Positions 1-7,420 of a stretch of 34,864 bases of DNA are shown piece after piece. Source of the stretch: an uncultured Bacilli bacterium (lineage in GTDB: Bacteria > Bacillota_I > Bacilli_A > RF39 > UBA660); NCBI GenBank assembly GCA_944358325.1, contig CALVQV010000007.1:1-34864 (forward strand), read 5' to 3'. How positions within the stretch are numbered: position 1 is the first letter of the stretch; each line of letters opens with the position of its first letter. A program made the translations under genes and the position numbers. The notes beneath the pieces were generated by a model. It searched no databases. It was not told the DNA's origin and was given only the letters and a program-made list of their open reading frames with translations.

Positions 1-71
1 AATAGATAATATTATATAGTAAATTAAATAAGTTCCAAACTTACTCATTTACTAATCTACATTATACGTGA

Positions 72-77
72 TATAAT
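72..77 (+). promoter_or_regulatory. -10 box of the first glucosaminidase-like gene
   Basis: TATAAT sits about 25 bases before the ATG at 103. The -35 region (about 49-54, TTACTA) is weak. An AGAGGTGGA ribosome binding site lies at 92-100. Confidence 0.5.
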
Positions 78-102
78 CTTGCCTTGTGTGAAGAGGTGGA
101 GT

Positions 103-720
103 ATGAATAAAAAAATAGTAAATTTATGTGTATGTGGTTTTTTATTAACTTGTAGTTCTGATCAAAAATTTGTATATCAAAAAAGTCTAGTTCAGAGAGA
201 GTCTTTTATGGAAAAAAGTATTTTGGGAGTAGATAAGTTAGATAAAGATAAAATAAAGACTAAGGAAATAATTCCTTTAGATAAGGAATTATTAAAAAGT
301 GATGAAATAAAATTATTTGGAACAGATTTAAATTATAAGCAAATTGTTGAGCAAATAGATAATTCTTTAAATTCATCTTTAAATGGATATGGAGATGTAT
401 TTGTTGATAAAGCATTAGAATATGATGTAGATCCATATTTAGCAGTATCTATTATGTTACATGAAACAGGTTGTGCTTGGACATGCAGTAGTTTAGTTAG
501 AAATAATAACAATATTGGTGGTATGCGTGGTAATGGCGATTATTATACTTTTAGTAGTTTAGAAGAAGGAATAGATGCATATTATCGTAATTTATCTAAT
601 AATTATGTTTCTAAGGGATTAGATACACCAGAAGAAATGGTATACAAATACACAGGTTTTAATAATGATAATTGGTTAAGTAAAGTTAAATCTTATATTA
701 AGACAATAAAATCAAAATAA
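103..720 (+). CDS. Exported glucosaminidase/lysozyme-like protein (paralogue 1)
   Basis: 205 aa. The ATG at 103 is chosen because AGAGGTGGA lies just before it; an upstream in-frame TTG at 79 has no such site. The N-terminus is hydrophobic (about residues 5-17) and ends in Leu-Leu-Thr-Cys, so it may be a signal peptide or an imperfect lipobox. A charged linker (about 30-75) leads to a C-terminal domain with the HETG motif (Glu121 as candidate catalytic acid) and an N-N-I-G-G-M motif, typical of glucosaminidase/lysozyme-fold peptidoglycan hydrolases. Cys124 and Cys128 (CAWTC) may form a disulfide. The C-terminal domain closely matches the protein encoded at 4246-4854, and both proteins end in IKSK. 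The likely role is cleavage of cell-wall glycan outside the membrane. Substrate is unknown; it could also be a non-catalytic wall-binding relative. Confidence 0.75.
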   Translation: MNKKIVNLCVCGFLLTCSSDQKFVYQKSLVQRESFMEKSILGVDKLDKDKIKTKEIIPLDKELLKSDEIKLFGTDLNYKQIVEQIDNSLNSSLNGYGDVFVDKALEYDVDPYLAVSIMLHETGCAWTCSSLVRNNNNIGGMRGNGDYYTFSSLEEGIDAYYRNLSNNYVSKGLDTPEEMVYKYTGFNNDNWLSKVKSYIKTIKSK

Positions 721-742
721 TGAGAAGTCATTATTTTTTTTG
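715..742 (+). terminator. Intrinsic terminator
   Basis: Stem 715-723/728-736 (AAATAATGA with TCATTATTT), four-base loop, followed by a T run. It overlaps the stop codon of the preceding gene. Confidence 0.8.
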
Positions 743-764
743 TTGTTAATTGTTAATAATTTGG

Positions 765-793
765 TTCAAGTTTTTAATAATAAATGTTATAAT
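765..793 (+). promoter_or_regulatory. SigA-type promoter for the SDR-superoxide reductase operon
   Basis: -35 TTCAAG (765-770), 17-base spacer, -10 TATAAT (788-793). The ribosome binding site AAAGGT follows at 801-806. Confidence 0.6.
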
Positions 794-816
794 GGTATAG
801 AAAGGTAGATGATAAA

Positions 817-1599
817 ATGAATTTAGAAAATAAAGTTGCTGTTGTTACTGGCGGTGCTATGGGAAATGGTTTAGGTATCGTTAAAGTATTTTTGAAATAT
901 GGTGCTGATGTTGTTATTCTTGATTATAGTGATGAATTAGCTGATACTTTAAAAGAATTAAATAATCCTAAAGTAAGTGGATATAAAGTTGACATTCGTG
1001 ATAAAAGAATGGTAGACGCTGTTATTAATGATGTGCTTGCAAAAAAAGGTAAAATTGATATTTTAATTAATAATGCCGGAGTAGCTAAATTAGAACGTTT
1101 TGTTGATATGCAAGATGATGTTCGTGATTTTCATTTAGATATTAATATAAAAGGTAGTTGGAATGTAACTAAAGCTGTTGTACCTAATATGATTAAAAAT
1201 CATTATGGTAAAATTGTTAATTTATCTAGTGTTACTGGCCCAATAGTAGCAGATGCAGGGGAAGTAGCCTATGCTACAACTAAAGCAGCTTTATTAGGTT
1301 TTACTAAAGCATTAGCTATGGAATTAGTTAAAGATGGTATTAATGTTAATGCTATTATGCCTGGATATATTATGACACCAATGGTAGAAGGCATTGCTAA
1401 AGATACAGATGCAAGTAATCCAGATAGTGTTGTTAAAGGAATTGCTGATGGTATTCCAATGGGAAGATTAGGAACTATTGAAGAATTAGGTGAATTAGCA
1501 GCTTTCTTAGCAAGTGATAATTCTAGTTATATAACAGGACAAGGAATTGTTATAGATGGGGCATCTACTTTACCAGAAACAAGAAGTGTGGGGGTGTAA
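817..1599 (+). CDS. SDR-family NAD(P)-dependent oxidoreductase (FabG/UcpA-like)
   Basis: 260 aa, the usual length of a classical short-chain dehydrogenase. Visible elements are the Rossmann glycine motif TGGAMGNGLG (11-20), Asp36 at the end of the second strand (suggests NAD preference), NNAG (85-88), the catalytic Ser at about 138, Tyr152 and Lys156 (YATTK), and a C-terminal ITGQGIVIDGA stretch typical of FabG-like enzymes. It probably reduces or oxidises a carbonyl/alcohol substrate in the cytosol; the substrate cannot be read from sequence. The superoxide reductase gene begins two bases after its stop, so the two are one operon, which hints at a redox-stress context rather than fatty-acid synthesis. 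Confidence 0.85.
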   Translation: MNLENKVAVVTGGAMGNGLGIVKVFLKYGADVVILDYSDELADTLKELNNPKVSGYKVDIRDKRMVDAVINDVLAKKGKIDILINNAGVAKLERFVDMQDDVRDFHLDINIKGSWNVTKAVVPNMIKNHYGKIVNLSSVTGPIVADAGEVAYATTKAALLGFTKALAMELVKDGINVNAIMPGYIMTPMVEGIAKDTDASNPDSVVKGIADGIPMGRLGTIEELGELAAFLASDNSSYITGQGIVIDGASTLPETRSVGV

Positions 1600-1601
1600 T
1601 T

Positions 1602-1970
1602 ATGCAAAAATTTTATGTATGTAAACATTGTGGAAATATTATTAAATATGCTAATAATTCTGGAGTAAAGGTTATTTGTTGTGGAGAAGTTATGGAAGAA
1701 TTAACTCCTAATACTGTTGATGCGGCAGTTGAAAAACACATTCCAGAAGTAGAAAAAGATAATAATAAAGTAATTATTAAGATAGGTAGTATTGAACATC
1801 CAATGACAGAAGAACATTATATTAAATGGATTAGTGTTACTACTACTAAAAGAGTATTAGAGTATGAATTAAAACCTAATACAAAACCTGAAGTTATTTT
1901 TAATTTAGATGATGAAGAAATTTTAGAAGTTTTTGCTTATTGTAATTTACATGGCTTATGGAAGAAGTAA
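1602..1970 (+). CDS. dfx: Desulfoferrodoxin (superoxide reductase)
   Basis: 122 aa, full length for a two-iron superoxide reductase. The N-terminal desulforedoxin-like centre has Cys7, Cys10, Cys26 and Cys27 (CxxC...CC). The catalytic Fe(His)4(Cys) centre is supported by His46 (EKHIPEV), His66 (EHPM), His72 (EHYIKWI), Cys114 and His117 (YCNLHGLW). Family knowledge: reduces superoxide to hydrogen peroxide without releasing oxygen, using rubredoxin-like donors, in anaerobes and microaerophiles. It is translated from the SDR operon with only two bases between genes. The presence of this enzyme supports an anaerobic host exposed to occasional oxygen. Confidence 0.95.
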   Translation: MQKFYVCKHCGNIIKYANNSGVKVICCGEVMEELTPNTVDAAVEKHIPEVEKDNNKVIIKIGSIEHPMTEEHYIKWISVTTTKRVLEYELKPNTKPEVIFNLDDEEILEVFAYCNLHGLWKK

Positions 1971-1986
1971 AAACTTCTTTTTTTTA
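1962..1986 (+). terminator. Intrinsic terminator of the SDR-dfx operon
   Basis: AAGAAGT (1962-1968), loop AAAA, ACTTCTT (1973-1979), then a T run. The stem includes the dfx stop codon. Confidence 0.85.
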
Positions 1987-1992
1987 ATATTT

Positions 1993-2019
1993 TTAGCACT
2001 CTCTATTGACAAGTGCTAA
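1993..2019 (+). promoter_or_regulatory. CIRCE operator (HrcA-binding site)
   Basis: TTAGCACTC (1993-2001), nine-base spacer, AAGTGCTAA (2011-2019). The consensus is TTAGCACTC-N9-GAGTGCTAA, so only one base differs. The element covers the -35 box of the following promoter, so HrcA binding would block transcription until heat stress. Confidence 0.93.
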
Positions 2020-2033
2020 AAAGAGAGTATAAT
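2006..2033 (+). promoter_or_regulatory. SigA promoter of clpB
   Basis: Consensus -35 TTGACA (2006-2011), 16-base spacer, consensus -10 TATAAT (2028-2033). The -35 lies inside the CIRCE spacer and right arm. The predicted start near 2040 leaves a leader of only about 14 bases holding the ribosome binding site. Confidence 0.9.
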
Positions 2034-2053
2034 GATTGTAAGAGGTGATAAAA

Positions 2054-4156
2054 ATGTATAATGTTAATAACAATGAAGAAGAAGATGTACTTGTTAAATA
2101 TGGCAGAAATATCAATGATGCTGTTAAAGCTCGTAAAGTAGATCCTGTTATTGGCCGCGATGAAGAAATTCGTGATATAACACGTATTTTATCCCGTAAA
2201 ACAAAGAATAATCCAGTACTTATTGGTGAACCTGGAGTTGGTAAAACAGCTATTGTAGAAGGTTTAGCACTTCGTATTGTAAAGGGTGATGTTCCTAATA
2301 GTTTAAAGGATAAAGAAGTTTGGGAATTAGATATGGCTGCTTTAATAGCTGGTGCTAAATATCGTGGAGAGTTTGAAGAAAGATTAAAAAAAGTACTAAA
2401 TAAGATTAAAGAATCTGAAGGTAAAATTATTATGTTTATTGATGAAATTCACATGATAGTTGGTAGTGGTGCTGTTGAAGGAGCAATGGATACTTCTAAT
2501 ATTTTAAAACCAATGCTTGCACGTGGTGAAATTCATGTAATAGGTGCTACTACTTTAAATGAATATCGTAAGTATATTGAAAAAGATGGTGCTTTAGAAA
2601 GACGTTTTCAAAAGATTATTGTTCATGAACCAACAGTAGAAGATACTATAACTATACTTCGTGGTTTAAAAGAACGTTTCGAAATTCATCATGGTGTTTC
2701 TATTGAAGATAAAGCTTTGATTGCAGCAGCAACTTTGTCTAATCGATATATAACTGATCGTTTCTTGCCAGACAAGGCTATTGATTTAATTGATGAAGCG
2801 TGTGCTACAATACGTGTTCAAATGGATTCTGTTCCAACAAGTTTAGATACATTAACACGTGAAATAATGCGTCTAGAAATAGAACGAGAAGCTATAAAAA
2901 AAGAAAAAGATGAACTTACTAAAAAACGTTTAGAAAGTATTGAAGAAACTTTAACTAATTTAAAAAATCAAGAGAAAGAATTAACAGAAGCTTGGAATAA
3001 AGAAAAAGATTTAAATATTAATATTAAAAATAAGAAAGAAGAACTAGATAAAGCTCGCTTTAACTTAGATCAAGCTGAAAATAATTATGATTTAGAAACA
3101 GCAGCTAGATTACGTCATGGTGTTATTCCAACCCTTGAAAAAGAATTAGAAGAATTAAAAAAACAAAGTGAAAATACACTTTTAAGTGATATCGTAACTA
3201 GTGAAGATATCGCGACTGTTATATCTAAATGGACAAATATTCCTATTTCTAAACTAATGAGTGGCGAAAAAGAAAAACTTTTAAATTTAGAAGATAATTT
3301 GAAATTACGTGTTAAAGGCCAAGATGAGGCTTTGAAACTTATTAGTGAAGCAATTATAAAATCGCGTAGTGGTATAAAAGACCCTAATCGTCCAATTGGT
3401 TCATTTATGTTCTTAGGACCTACTGGTGTAGGTAAAACAGAAGTAGCTCGTAGTTTAGCGTATGAATTATTTGATGATGAACATCATATGGTACGTATTG
3501 ATATGAGTGAATATATGGAAAAATTTTCAGTGTCACGTTTAATTGGATCTCCTCCAGGTTATGTTGGCTATGAAGAAGGTGGACAATTAACAGAGGCAGT
3601 ACGTCGTAATCCATATAGTATTGTTTTATTTGATGAAATTGAAAAAGCCCATCCAGAAGTATTAAACTTATTATTACAAATACTTGATGATGGTCGTGTA
3701 ACCGATTCAAATGGTCGAACAGTTGATTTTAAAAATACAATTATTATAATGACCTCTAACTTAGGTAGTGAACATATTTTAGATGGTGAAAGTGATAAAG
3801 TAGTAAAAGAATTACATAATTACTTTAGACCAGAATTTATAAATCGTATTGATGAAATTATTATTTTTAATAAATTAACTAAAGATGTAATTGGTGAAAT
3901 ATTAAAGAAAATCATAGGTGAAATTGAAGATCGTTTAATTGATTTAAATGTTAAAATTAAGCTAAGTGAAGAGGCATTTAATTATTTTATTAATAATGGT
4001 TATGATGAAGCATTTGGTGCCCGTCCGCTTAAAAGATTAGTTAGTAAAACACTAGAAGTTTTACTTGCTAAAAAATTAATTAATAATGAAGTAAAATATG
4101 GAGATACTATAAATGTCGCATATAATAAAGATAGAGATAGTATTTATATAGCATAA
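2054..4156 (+). CDS. clpB: ClpB-type AAA+ disaggregase lacking the N-terminal domain
   Basis: 700 aa against about 860 for full ClpB. The ATG at 2054 is preferred over the in-frame GTG at 2045, which is part of the AGAGGTG ribosome binding site. The protein opens with a short acidic tail and then enters AAA-1 directly ([20 protein letters not shown], matching ClpB from about residue 155), so the Clp_N repeat domain is absent. Walker A1 GEPGVGKT is at 58-65, Walker B1 MFIDEIH at about 130. The long coiled-coil M domain (about 250-370) separates ClpB from ClpC/ClpA. Walker A2 GPTGVGKT is at 455-462, Walker B2 LFDEIEKAH follows, then the D2 small domain. ClpB works with DnaK to dissolve protein aggregates and is not a protease partner. 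CIRCE control agrees with a heat-shock role. Confidence 0.93.
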   Translation: MYNVNNNEEEDVLVKYGRNINDAVKARKVDPVIGRDEEIRDITRILSRKTKNNPVLIGEPGVGKTAIVEGLALRIVKGDVPNSLKDKEVWELDMAALIAGAKYRGEFEERLKKVLNKIKESEGKIIMFIDEIHMIVGSGAVEGAMDTSNILKPMLARGEIHVIGATTLNEYRKYIEKDGALERRFQKIIVHEPTVEDTITILRGLKERFEIHHGVSIEDKALIAAATLSNRYITDRFLPDKAIDLIDEACATIRVQMDSVPTSLDTLTREIMRLEIEREAIKKEKDELTKKRLESIEETLTNLKNQEKELTEAWNKEKDLNINIKNKKEELDKARFNLDQAENNYDLETAARLRHGVIPTLEKELEELKKQSENTLLSDIVTSEDIATVISKWTNIPISKLMSGEKEKLLNLEDNLKLRVKGQDEALKLISEAIIKSRSGIKDPNRPIGSFMFLGPTGVGKTEVARSLAYELFDDEHHMVRIDMSEYMEKFSVSRLIGSPPGYVGYEEGGQLTEAVRRNPYSIVLFDEIEKAHPEVLNLLLQILDDGRVTDSNGRTVDFKNTIIIMTSNLGSEHILDGESDKVVKELHNYFRPEFINRIDEIIIFNKLTKDVIGEILKKIIGEIEDRLIDLNVKIKLSEEAFNYFINNGYDEAFGARPLKRLVSKTLEVLLAKKLINNEVKYGDTINVAYNKDRDSIYIA

Positions 4157-4185
4157 GGAAGTAGTAATAATCTACTTCCTTTTGT
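4155..4185 (+). terminator. Intrinsic terminator of clpB
   Basis: AAGGAAGTAG (4155-4164), seven-base loop, CTACTTCCTT (4172-4181), short T run. Confidence 0.8.
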
Positions 4186-4189
4186 CAAT

Positions 4190-4218
4190 TTTACAACTAT
4201 TTTTATATATGGTATAAT
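4190..4218 (+). promoter_or_regulatory. SigA-type promoter of the second glucosaminidase-like gene
   Basis: -35 TTTACA (4190-4195), 17-base spacer, -10 TATAAT (4213-4218). Confidence 0.75.
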
Positions 4219-4245
4219 GATTAGGTCGCTTGAAAGAGGTAGATT

Positions 4246-4854
4246 ATGAAGAAGAGAATTATCTATGGTTTACTTATAGCGCTTTTAATAGTTGTTATAT
4301 GTATCTGTGGAGATAAAGTGATAAAAAAACCAGAAGCTGTTATTGCTTCATCAGAACTTCAAGAAGCTAATAAAAAAGAAAGCGAAGAGATTATAGAACC
4401 TGTAGCAGAAGTAGAAGAAATAGAAGAAGAACCATTATATTATGGTTTAACTTATGATGCTTTAGTTGAACAAATAAATAAATCACTAAATTCAACAGTT
4501 AGTGGATATGGTGAAGTATTTGTTAGTAAATCACTTGAATTAGGTGTAGATCCATATTTAGCTGTAGCTATTATGTTACATGAAACTGGATGTATGTGGG
4601 ATTGCAGTAATTTAGTTAAAAAATGTAATAATGTTGGTGGAATGAAAAGTGGTTCATATTGTTCTGGAAGTTCTTATGGTAAATTTAATACTTTAGAAGA
4701 CGGTATTAATGCTTATATTGAAAATTTATATAGAAATTATGTATCACAAGGATTAAACACTCCTGAGTTAATGCAAAGAAAATATACGGGGTATAGTAAT
4801 AGTTCATGGAGTAGTAAGGTTAATAACTATATTAATATAATTAAATCAAAATAA
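4246..4854 (+). CDS. Membrane-anchored glucosaminidase/lysozyme-like protein (paralogue 2)
   Basis: 202 aa. A GAAAGAGGT ribosome binding site precedes the ATG. Residues 5-21 form an uncleaved-looking signal anchor, followed by an acidic linker rich in Glu (about 38-63). The C-terminal domain (about 68-202) has HETG with Glu113 as candidate catalytic acid and N-N-V-G-G-M. It matches the domain of the protein at 103-720 almost throughout, including the Cys116/Cys120 pair (CMWDC), and carries two extra cysteines (KKCNN, SYCSG). The likely role is peptidoglycan hydrolysis at the outer membrane face. The paralogue pair looks like a duplication now separated by the SDR-dfx-clpB genes. Confidence 0.75.
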   Translation: MKKRIIYGLLIALLIVVICICGDKVIKKPEAVIASSELQEANKKESEEIIEPVAEVEEIEEEPLYYGLTYDALVEQINKSLNSTVSGYGEVFVSKSLELGVDPYLAVAIMLHETGCMWDCSNLVKKCNNVGGMKSGSYCSGSSYGKFNTLEDGINAYIENLYRNYVSQGLNTPELMQRKYTGYSNSSWSSKVNNYINIIKSK

Positions 4855-4876
4855 CGGTTTGTCTGTTATTTTTTTA
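4850..4876 (+). terminator. Weak intrinsic terminator
   Basis: AATAAC (4850-4855) pairs with GTTATT (4865-4870), nine-base loop, T run. It overlaps the stop codon. Confidence 0.5.
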
Positions 4877-4895
4877 TATCAAATTAAAATTGTGT

Positions 4896-4901
4896 TATAA
4901 T
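4896..4901 (+). promoter_or_regulatory. -10 box very close to the next start codon
   Basis: TATAAT at 4896-4901. Transcription would start near 4908, only about ten bases before the ATG at 4918, and no Shine-Dalgarno site lies between. Confidence 0.5.
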
Positions 4902-4917
4902 TAAAATGCTGAATATT

Positions 4918-5400
4918 ATGAATAATAAAGAATATGTTATACACGTTGACTTGGAAGAAAAACAAGATTTATATGATGAATATAATTGGAATATTTTAAA
5001 TGATAAATTAGCTAATTATATTGATAAGCAAATTTCGAAAAGTAGATTTAGAGATAAAATTATTATTGAAATTAGTGCTGGTTTTATGTTGCCTAAAGAA
5101 AAAGAAAAAATGCGTAATTGTATAATTAGTCATTATAAAGATGTATTAATTGAGATAAATTTTTACGAAAAATCAAATAATATTAAAAAAATAATGTTAT
5201 TTCTTTTAGGTGTTATTTTTTTAATTTTATCTAATAGTTTAGTAGGTACTATTAATAAGGTATTTGTAGAATTATTAAATATTGCAGGGTGGGTTGCAAT
5301 ATGGGAAATTGTTTATATAGTTTTATTTACGGATAATGAACGAAAATTTAAACGCTTACGAGCACGTCAATTAATTAAATCAAAAATAACTTTTAAATAA
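4918..5400 (+). CDS. Hypothetical protein with two membrane segments
   Basis: 160 aa when read from ATG 4918; another in-frame ATG at 4906 would lie at or before the predicted transcription start. I do not recognise the family. Residues 1-95 are a soluble, mixed-charge domain with alternating helix and strand character (EYVIHVDLEEK, KIIIEISAG). Two hydrophobic segments follow (about 95-110 and 118-138), then a short Arg/Lys-rich tail (RKFKRLRARQLIKSK), which would place the N-domain and tail in the cytosol. The gene converges on the cyclophilin gene with a shared terminator between them. The lack of a ribosome binding site suggests a leaderless or near-leaderless message. Confidence 0.7.
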   Translation: MNNKEYVIHVDLEEKQDLYDEYNWNILNDKLANYIDKQISKSRFRDKIIIEISAGFMLPKEKEKMRNCIISHYKDVLIEINFYEKSNNIKKIMLFLLGVIFLILSNSLVGTINKVFVELLNIAGWVAIWEIVYIVLFTDNERKFKRLRARQLIKSKITFK

Positions 5401-5426
5401 AAAACTGAACAAATTTGTTCAGTTTT
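5401..5426. terminator. Bidirectional terminator between convergent genes
   Basis: AAAACTGAACA (5401-5411) and TGTTCAGTTTT (5416-5426) form an 11-bp stem with a four-base loop, with T-rich flanks on both strands. Confidence 0.85.
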
Positions 5427-6018
5427 CAATTACTTTAATACTAGAAATAATAGGTTGATTTTCTTTAGCAACTGTTTCGCCATCATCTTCTACTTTTGTA
5501 TTTTCAACAATTTTATCAACAACTTCTATTCCTTCAATAACATGACCGAATGCAGCATAATTACCATCTAATCCTGTTGAATCTTCATGGACGATAAAGA
5601 ATTGAGAAGAAGCGCTATTATTTTCTTGACCTCTAGCCATTGAAATAGTACCACGCACATGAGAGATAGAATTTTCTACCCCATTATTAGCGAATTCTCC
5701 TTTAATTTTTTTGCTAGAACCACCAGTTCCATTACCATTAGGATCGCCACCTTGTATCATAAAACCATCCACAACGCGATGAAAAGTTAATCCATCATAG
5801 AAACCATCATTAACTAAATTAATAAAATTAGTTACGGTAATAGGGGCAACGTCAGCATCTAATTCAAGTTTCATTTTCCCATAATCTTTAACATCTATTT
5901 CTACATAATGTTTTCCTTCTAAATATTCTGGTTGATTAGTAAAAATAAAAAGACTTCCTAACAATATAACAATCAAGCCTATTAATAATAAAGTTTTTGC
6001 TTTGCTTTGCTCATTCAT
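5419..6018 (-). CDS. Membrane-anchored cyclophilin-type peptidyl-prolyl isomerase
   Basis: 199 aa. The start at 6018 follows AAAGGTGAT; an in-frame TTG at 6033 overlaps that site. Residues 8-27 are a signal anchor, and the linker leads to a complete cyclophilin domain (about 38-199). Visible active-site elements are FHRVVDGFMIQGG (Phe79, His80, Arg81, Phe86, Gln89) and the segment ISMARGQENNSASSQFFI. The family catalyses cis-trans isomerisation of Xaa-Pro bonds. Here the anchor suggests folding of exported or wall proteins at the outer membrane face. It is a single gene, divergent from the small membrane-protein gene at 6122. Confidence 0.92.
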   Translation of the reverse strand: MNEQSKAKTLLLIGLIVILLGSLFIFTNQPEYLEGKHYVEIDVKDYGKMKLELDADVAPITVTNFINLVNDGFYDGLTFHRVVDGFMIQGGDPNGNGTGGSSKKIKGEFANNGVENSISHVRGTISMARGQENNSASSQFFIVHEDSTGLDGNYAAFGHVIEGIEVVDKIVENTKVEDDGETVAKENQPIISSIKVIEN

Positions 6019-6050
6019 AATATCACCTTTCAATAATTAATACCTAAATA

Positions 6051-6056
6051 ATTATA
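6051..6056 (-). promoter_or_regulatory. -10 box of the cyclophilin gene
   Basis: TATAAT read on the minus strand, about 33 bases before the start codon. The -35 at 17-base spacing is a poor TTTATC. Confidence 0.45.
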
Positions 6057-6121
6057 ACATATTTTCTTAGATTGATAAAATGAAATTTATGTGATAAACT
6101 TTTATTAGTGGAAGTGATAAA

Positions 6122-6289
6122 ATGAAACATAATTTAAAAGTTTTATTGATTATGAATAGTATAGCATTAATTTTTTTAATAATTGCTTTATTATTATTTA
6201 ATGATCTTAGTTTTACTTTTATAGGACTTGCTATTATTTTAATTAGCTTATCACTTGGTTATTATTTAAGAACAAAAGAAAAAGAGTAA
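6122..6289 (+). CDS. Small two-helix membrane protein
   Basis: 55 aa: starts MKHNLKVLLIMNSIALIF and ends with a basic/acidic tail TKEKE. A GGAAGTGATAAA sequence just before the ATG can serve as ribosome binding site. Two hydrophobic segments (about 7-26 and 31-48) are joined by a short NDLS turn. A hairpin terminator follows directly. No family is recognised; such short membrane proteins are common and poorly annotated. It sits divergent from the cyclophilin gene and just before the DUF368 gene, which seems to have its own promoter. Confidence 0.6.
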   Translation: MKHNLKVLLIMNSIALIFLIIALLLFNDLSFTFIGLAIILISLSLGYYLRTKEKE

Positions 6290-6310
6290 TATTTTCTCTT
6301 TTTTTTTATA
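6279..6310 (+). terminator. Intrinsic terminator
   Basis: AAAAAGAG (6279-6286) pairs with CTCTTTTT (6296-6303), nine-base loop, long T run. Confidence 0.7.
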
Positions 6311-6319
6311 TAGTTTAAT

Positions 6320-7096
6320 ATGAAACTATTTTTAAAAGGTATTATAATTGGTATTGGTAAAATTATTCCTGGAGTAAGCGGAGGCTTTTTAGCCATTATT
6401 TTAGGTGTTTATGAACAAGCTCTTAACAAAATACTAAATCCATTTAAAAAAGATAATTTTAAATACTTATTTATATTAGGAAGTGGTATATTAATAAGTA
6501 TTTTGTTTGGAAGTAATCTCATTTTAACACTTTTAAATAAATACTATTTAATGATTATGCTACTTTTTATAGGATTAATTATCGGTGGAACATTTGAATT
6601 GAAACAAAAAATTGGTGAAATTAAAATTTTATCATTTTTATTAGGTTTAATTTTATTATTTGTAACCTATTTTTTTAAGAGTAATACTGCTAATATTTCT
6701 TTTATAGGATTATTTTTAGTAGGTATTGTTGAAGCAGCAACAATTATAGTTCCTGGTGTAAGTGGAACAGCAGTATTAATGATTTTAGGATATTATTATC
6801 CATTGATGAATGCAATAAGTGAAATTTCTCTTTGGCACAATTTAATAAATAATTTTAATTTACTATGGCCCTTTATTATTGGAGTATTGATAGGTTTTTA
6901 TTTATTTACTTATTTAATGAATTATTTATTAGAAACAAGATATGATAATGTTTATAGTTTTATAATGGGAATCAGCATAAGTAGTATAATATTATTATTT
7001 TTGGAAACATTTAAGCAAACATATTTATTAAATGAGATAGTAATAGGATTATTTTTATTAATTATTGGATATAAAATAAGTAAAAAATGCATATAA
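6320..7096 (+). CDS. popT: DUF368 membrane protein, probable undecaprenyl-phosphate translocase
   Basis: 258 aa polytopic membrane protein. The N-terminal signature GKIIPGVSGGFLAIILGVYE (about 13-32) and the related internal IIVPGVSGTAVLMILGYYY (about 141-159) are the two inverted-repeat motifs typical of DUF368. Family knowledge: DUF368 (PopT) and DedA (UptA) proteins recycle undecaprenyl phosphate across the membrane for cell-wall synthesis. No Shine-Dalgarno site is visible. A TATAGT hexamer at 6309-6314 would start transcription at or next to the A of the ATG, so a leaderless mRNA is likely. The preceding terminator argues against co-transcription with the small upstream gene. The next gene starts 17 bases downstream and is probably co-transcribed. 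Confidence 0.88.
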   Translation: MKLFLKGIIIGIGKIIPGVSGGFLAIILGVYEQALNKILNPFKKDNFKYLFILGSGILISILFGSNLILTLLNKYYLMIMLLFIGLIIGGTFELKQKIGEIKILSFLLGLILLFVTYFFKSNTANISFIGLFLVGIVEAATIIVPGVSGTAVLMILGYYYPLMNAISEISLWHNLINNFNLLWPFIIGVLIGFYLFTYLMNYLLETRYDNVYSFIMGISISSIILLFLETFKQTYLLNEIVIGLFLLIIGYKISKKCI

Positions 7097-7113
7097 TTTG
7101 ATGAGGTGTTATA

Positions 7114-7410
7114 ATGAATAATAAGCTTCCTAAAGTATTTCAAAATAATATAGGTAATGTTCAAAATAATGTTAAAGTATATCATGAAGGAAGAACTACT
7201 GAAGTTTTTGATAATGTTGATGTTAATGATGTTATAGATAATCTATTTAATTCGCCTAATCATGTGTATAAAACATCTGTTATGGTTAAAACCAAAAAAG
7301 GAGTTTTTAATTATGATGTTATTGGTAGAACAAGAGATAGTTTAATTACTATTGATAATCAAAAAATACAAATTAGTGATATTGAAAGTATCAAAATAAA
7401 AGGACTTTAA
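7114..7410 (+). CDS. Hypothetical small protein
   Basis: 98 aa, start preceded by GATGAGGTG. No family is recognised. The N-terminal part (1-50) is polar and Asn/Val-rich; the C-terminal part (about 52-96) alternates hydrophobic and polar residues (TSVMVKTKKGVFNYDV, SLITIDNQKIQISDIESIKI), which suggests a small beta-barrel like those in some spore coat or germination proteins. The DUF368 gene ends 17 bases upstream. The gene converges on a CotY/CotZ-type coat gene, so a spore function is possible but unproven. Confidence 0.65.
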   Translation: MNNKLPKVFQNNIGNVQNNVKVYHEGRTTEVFDNVDVNDVIDNLFNSPNHVYKTSVMVKTKKGVFNYDVIGRTRDSLITIDNQKIQISDIESIKIKGL

Positions 7411-7420
7411 AGTCCTTTTT
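7399..7420. terminator. Bidirectional terminator
   Basis: AAAGGACT (7399-7406), loop TTAA, AGTCCTTT (7411-7418), T-rich on the plus side. It separates the convergent genes on each side. Confidence 0.85.

Noticed and set aside
3420-3710. Open frame on the minus strand inside clpB
   Set aside because: It lies opposite the conserved second AAA+ domain, has His/Leu/Tyr-rich composition and no ribosome binding site.
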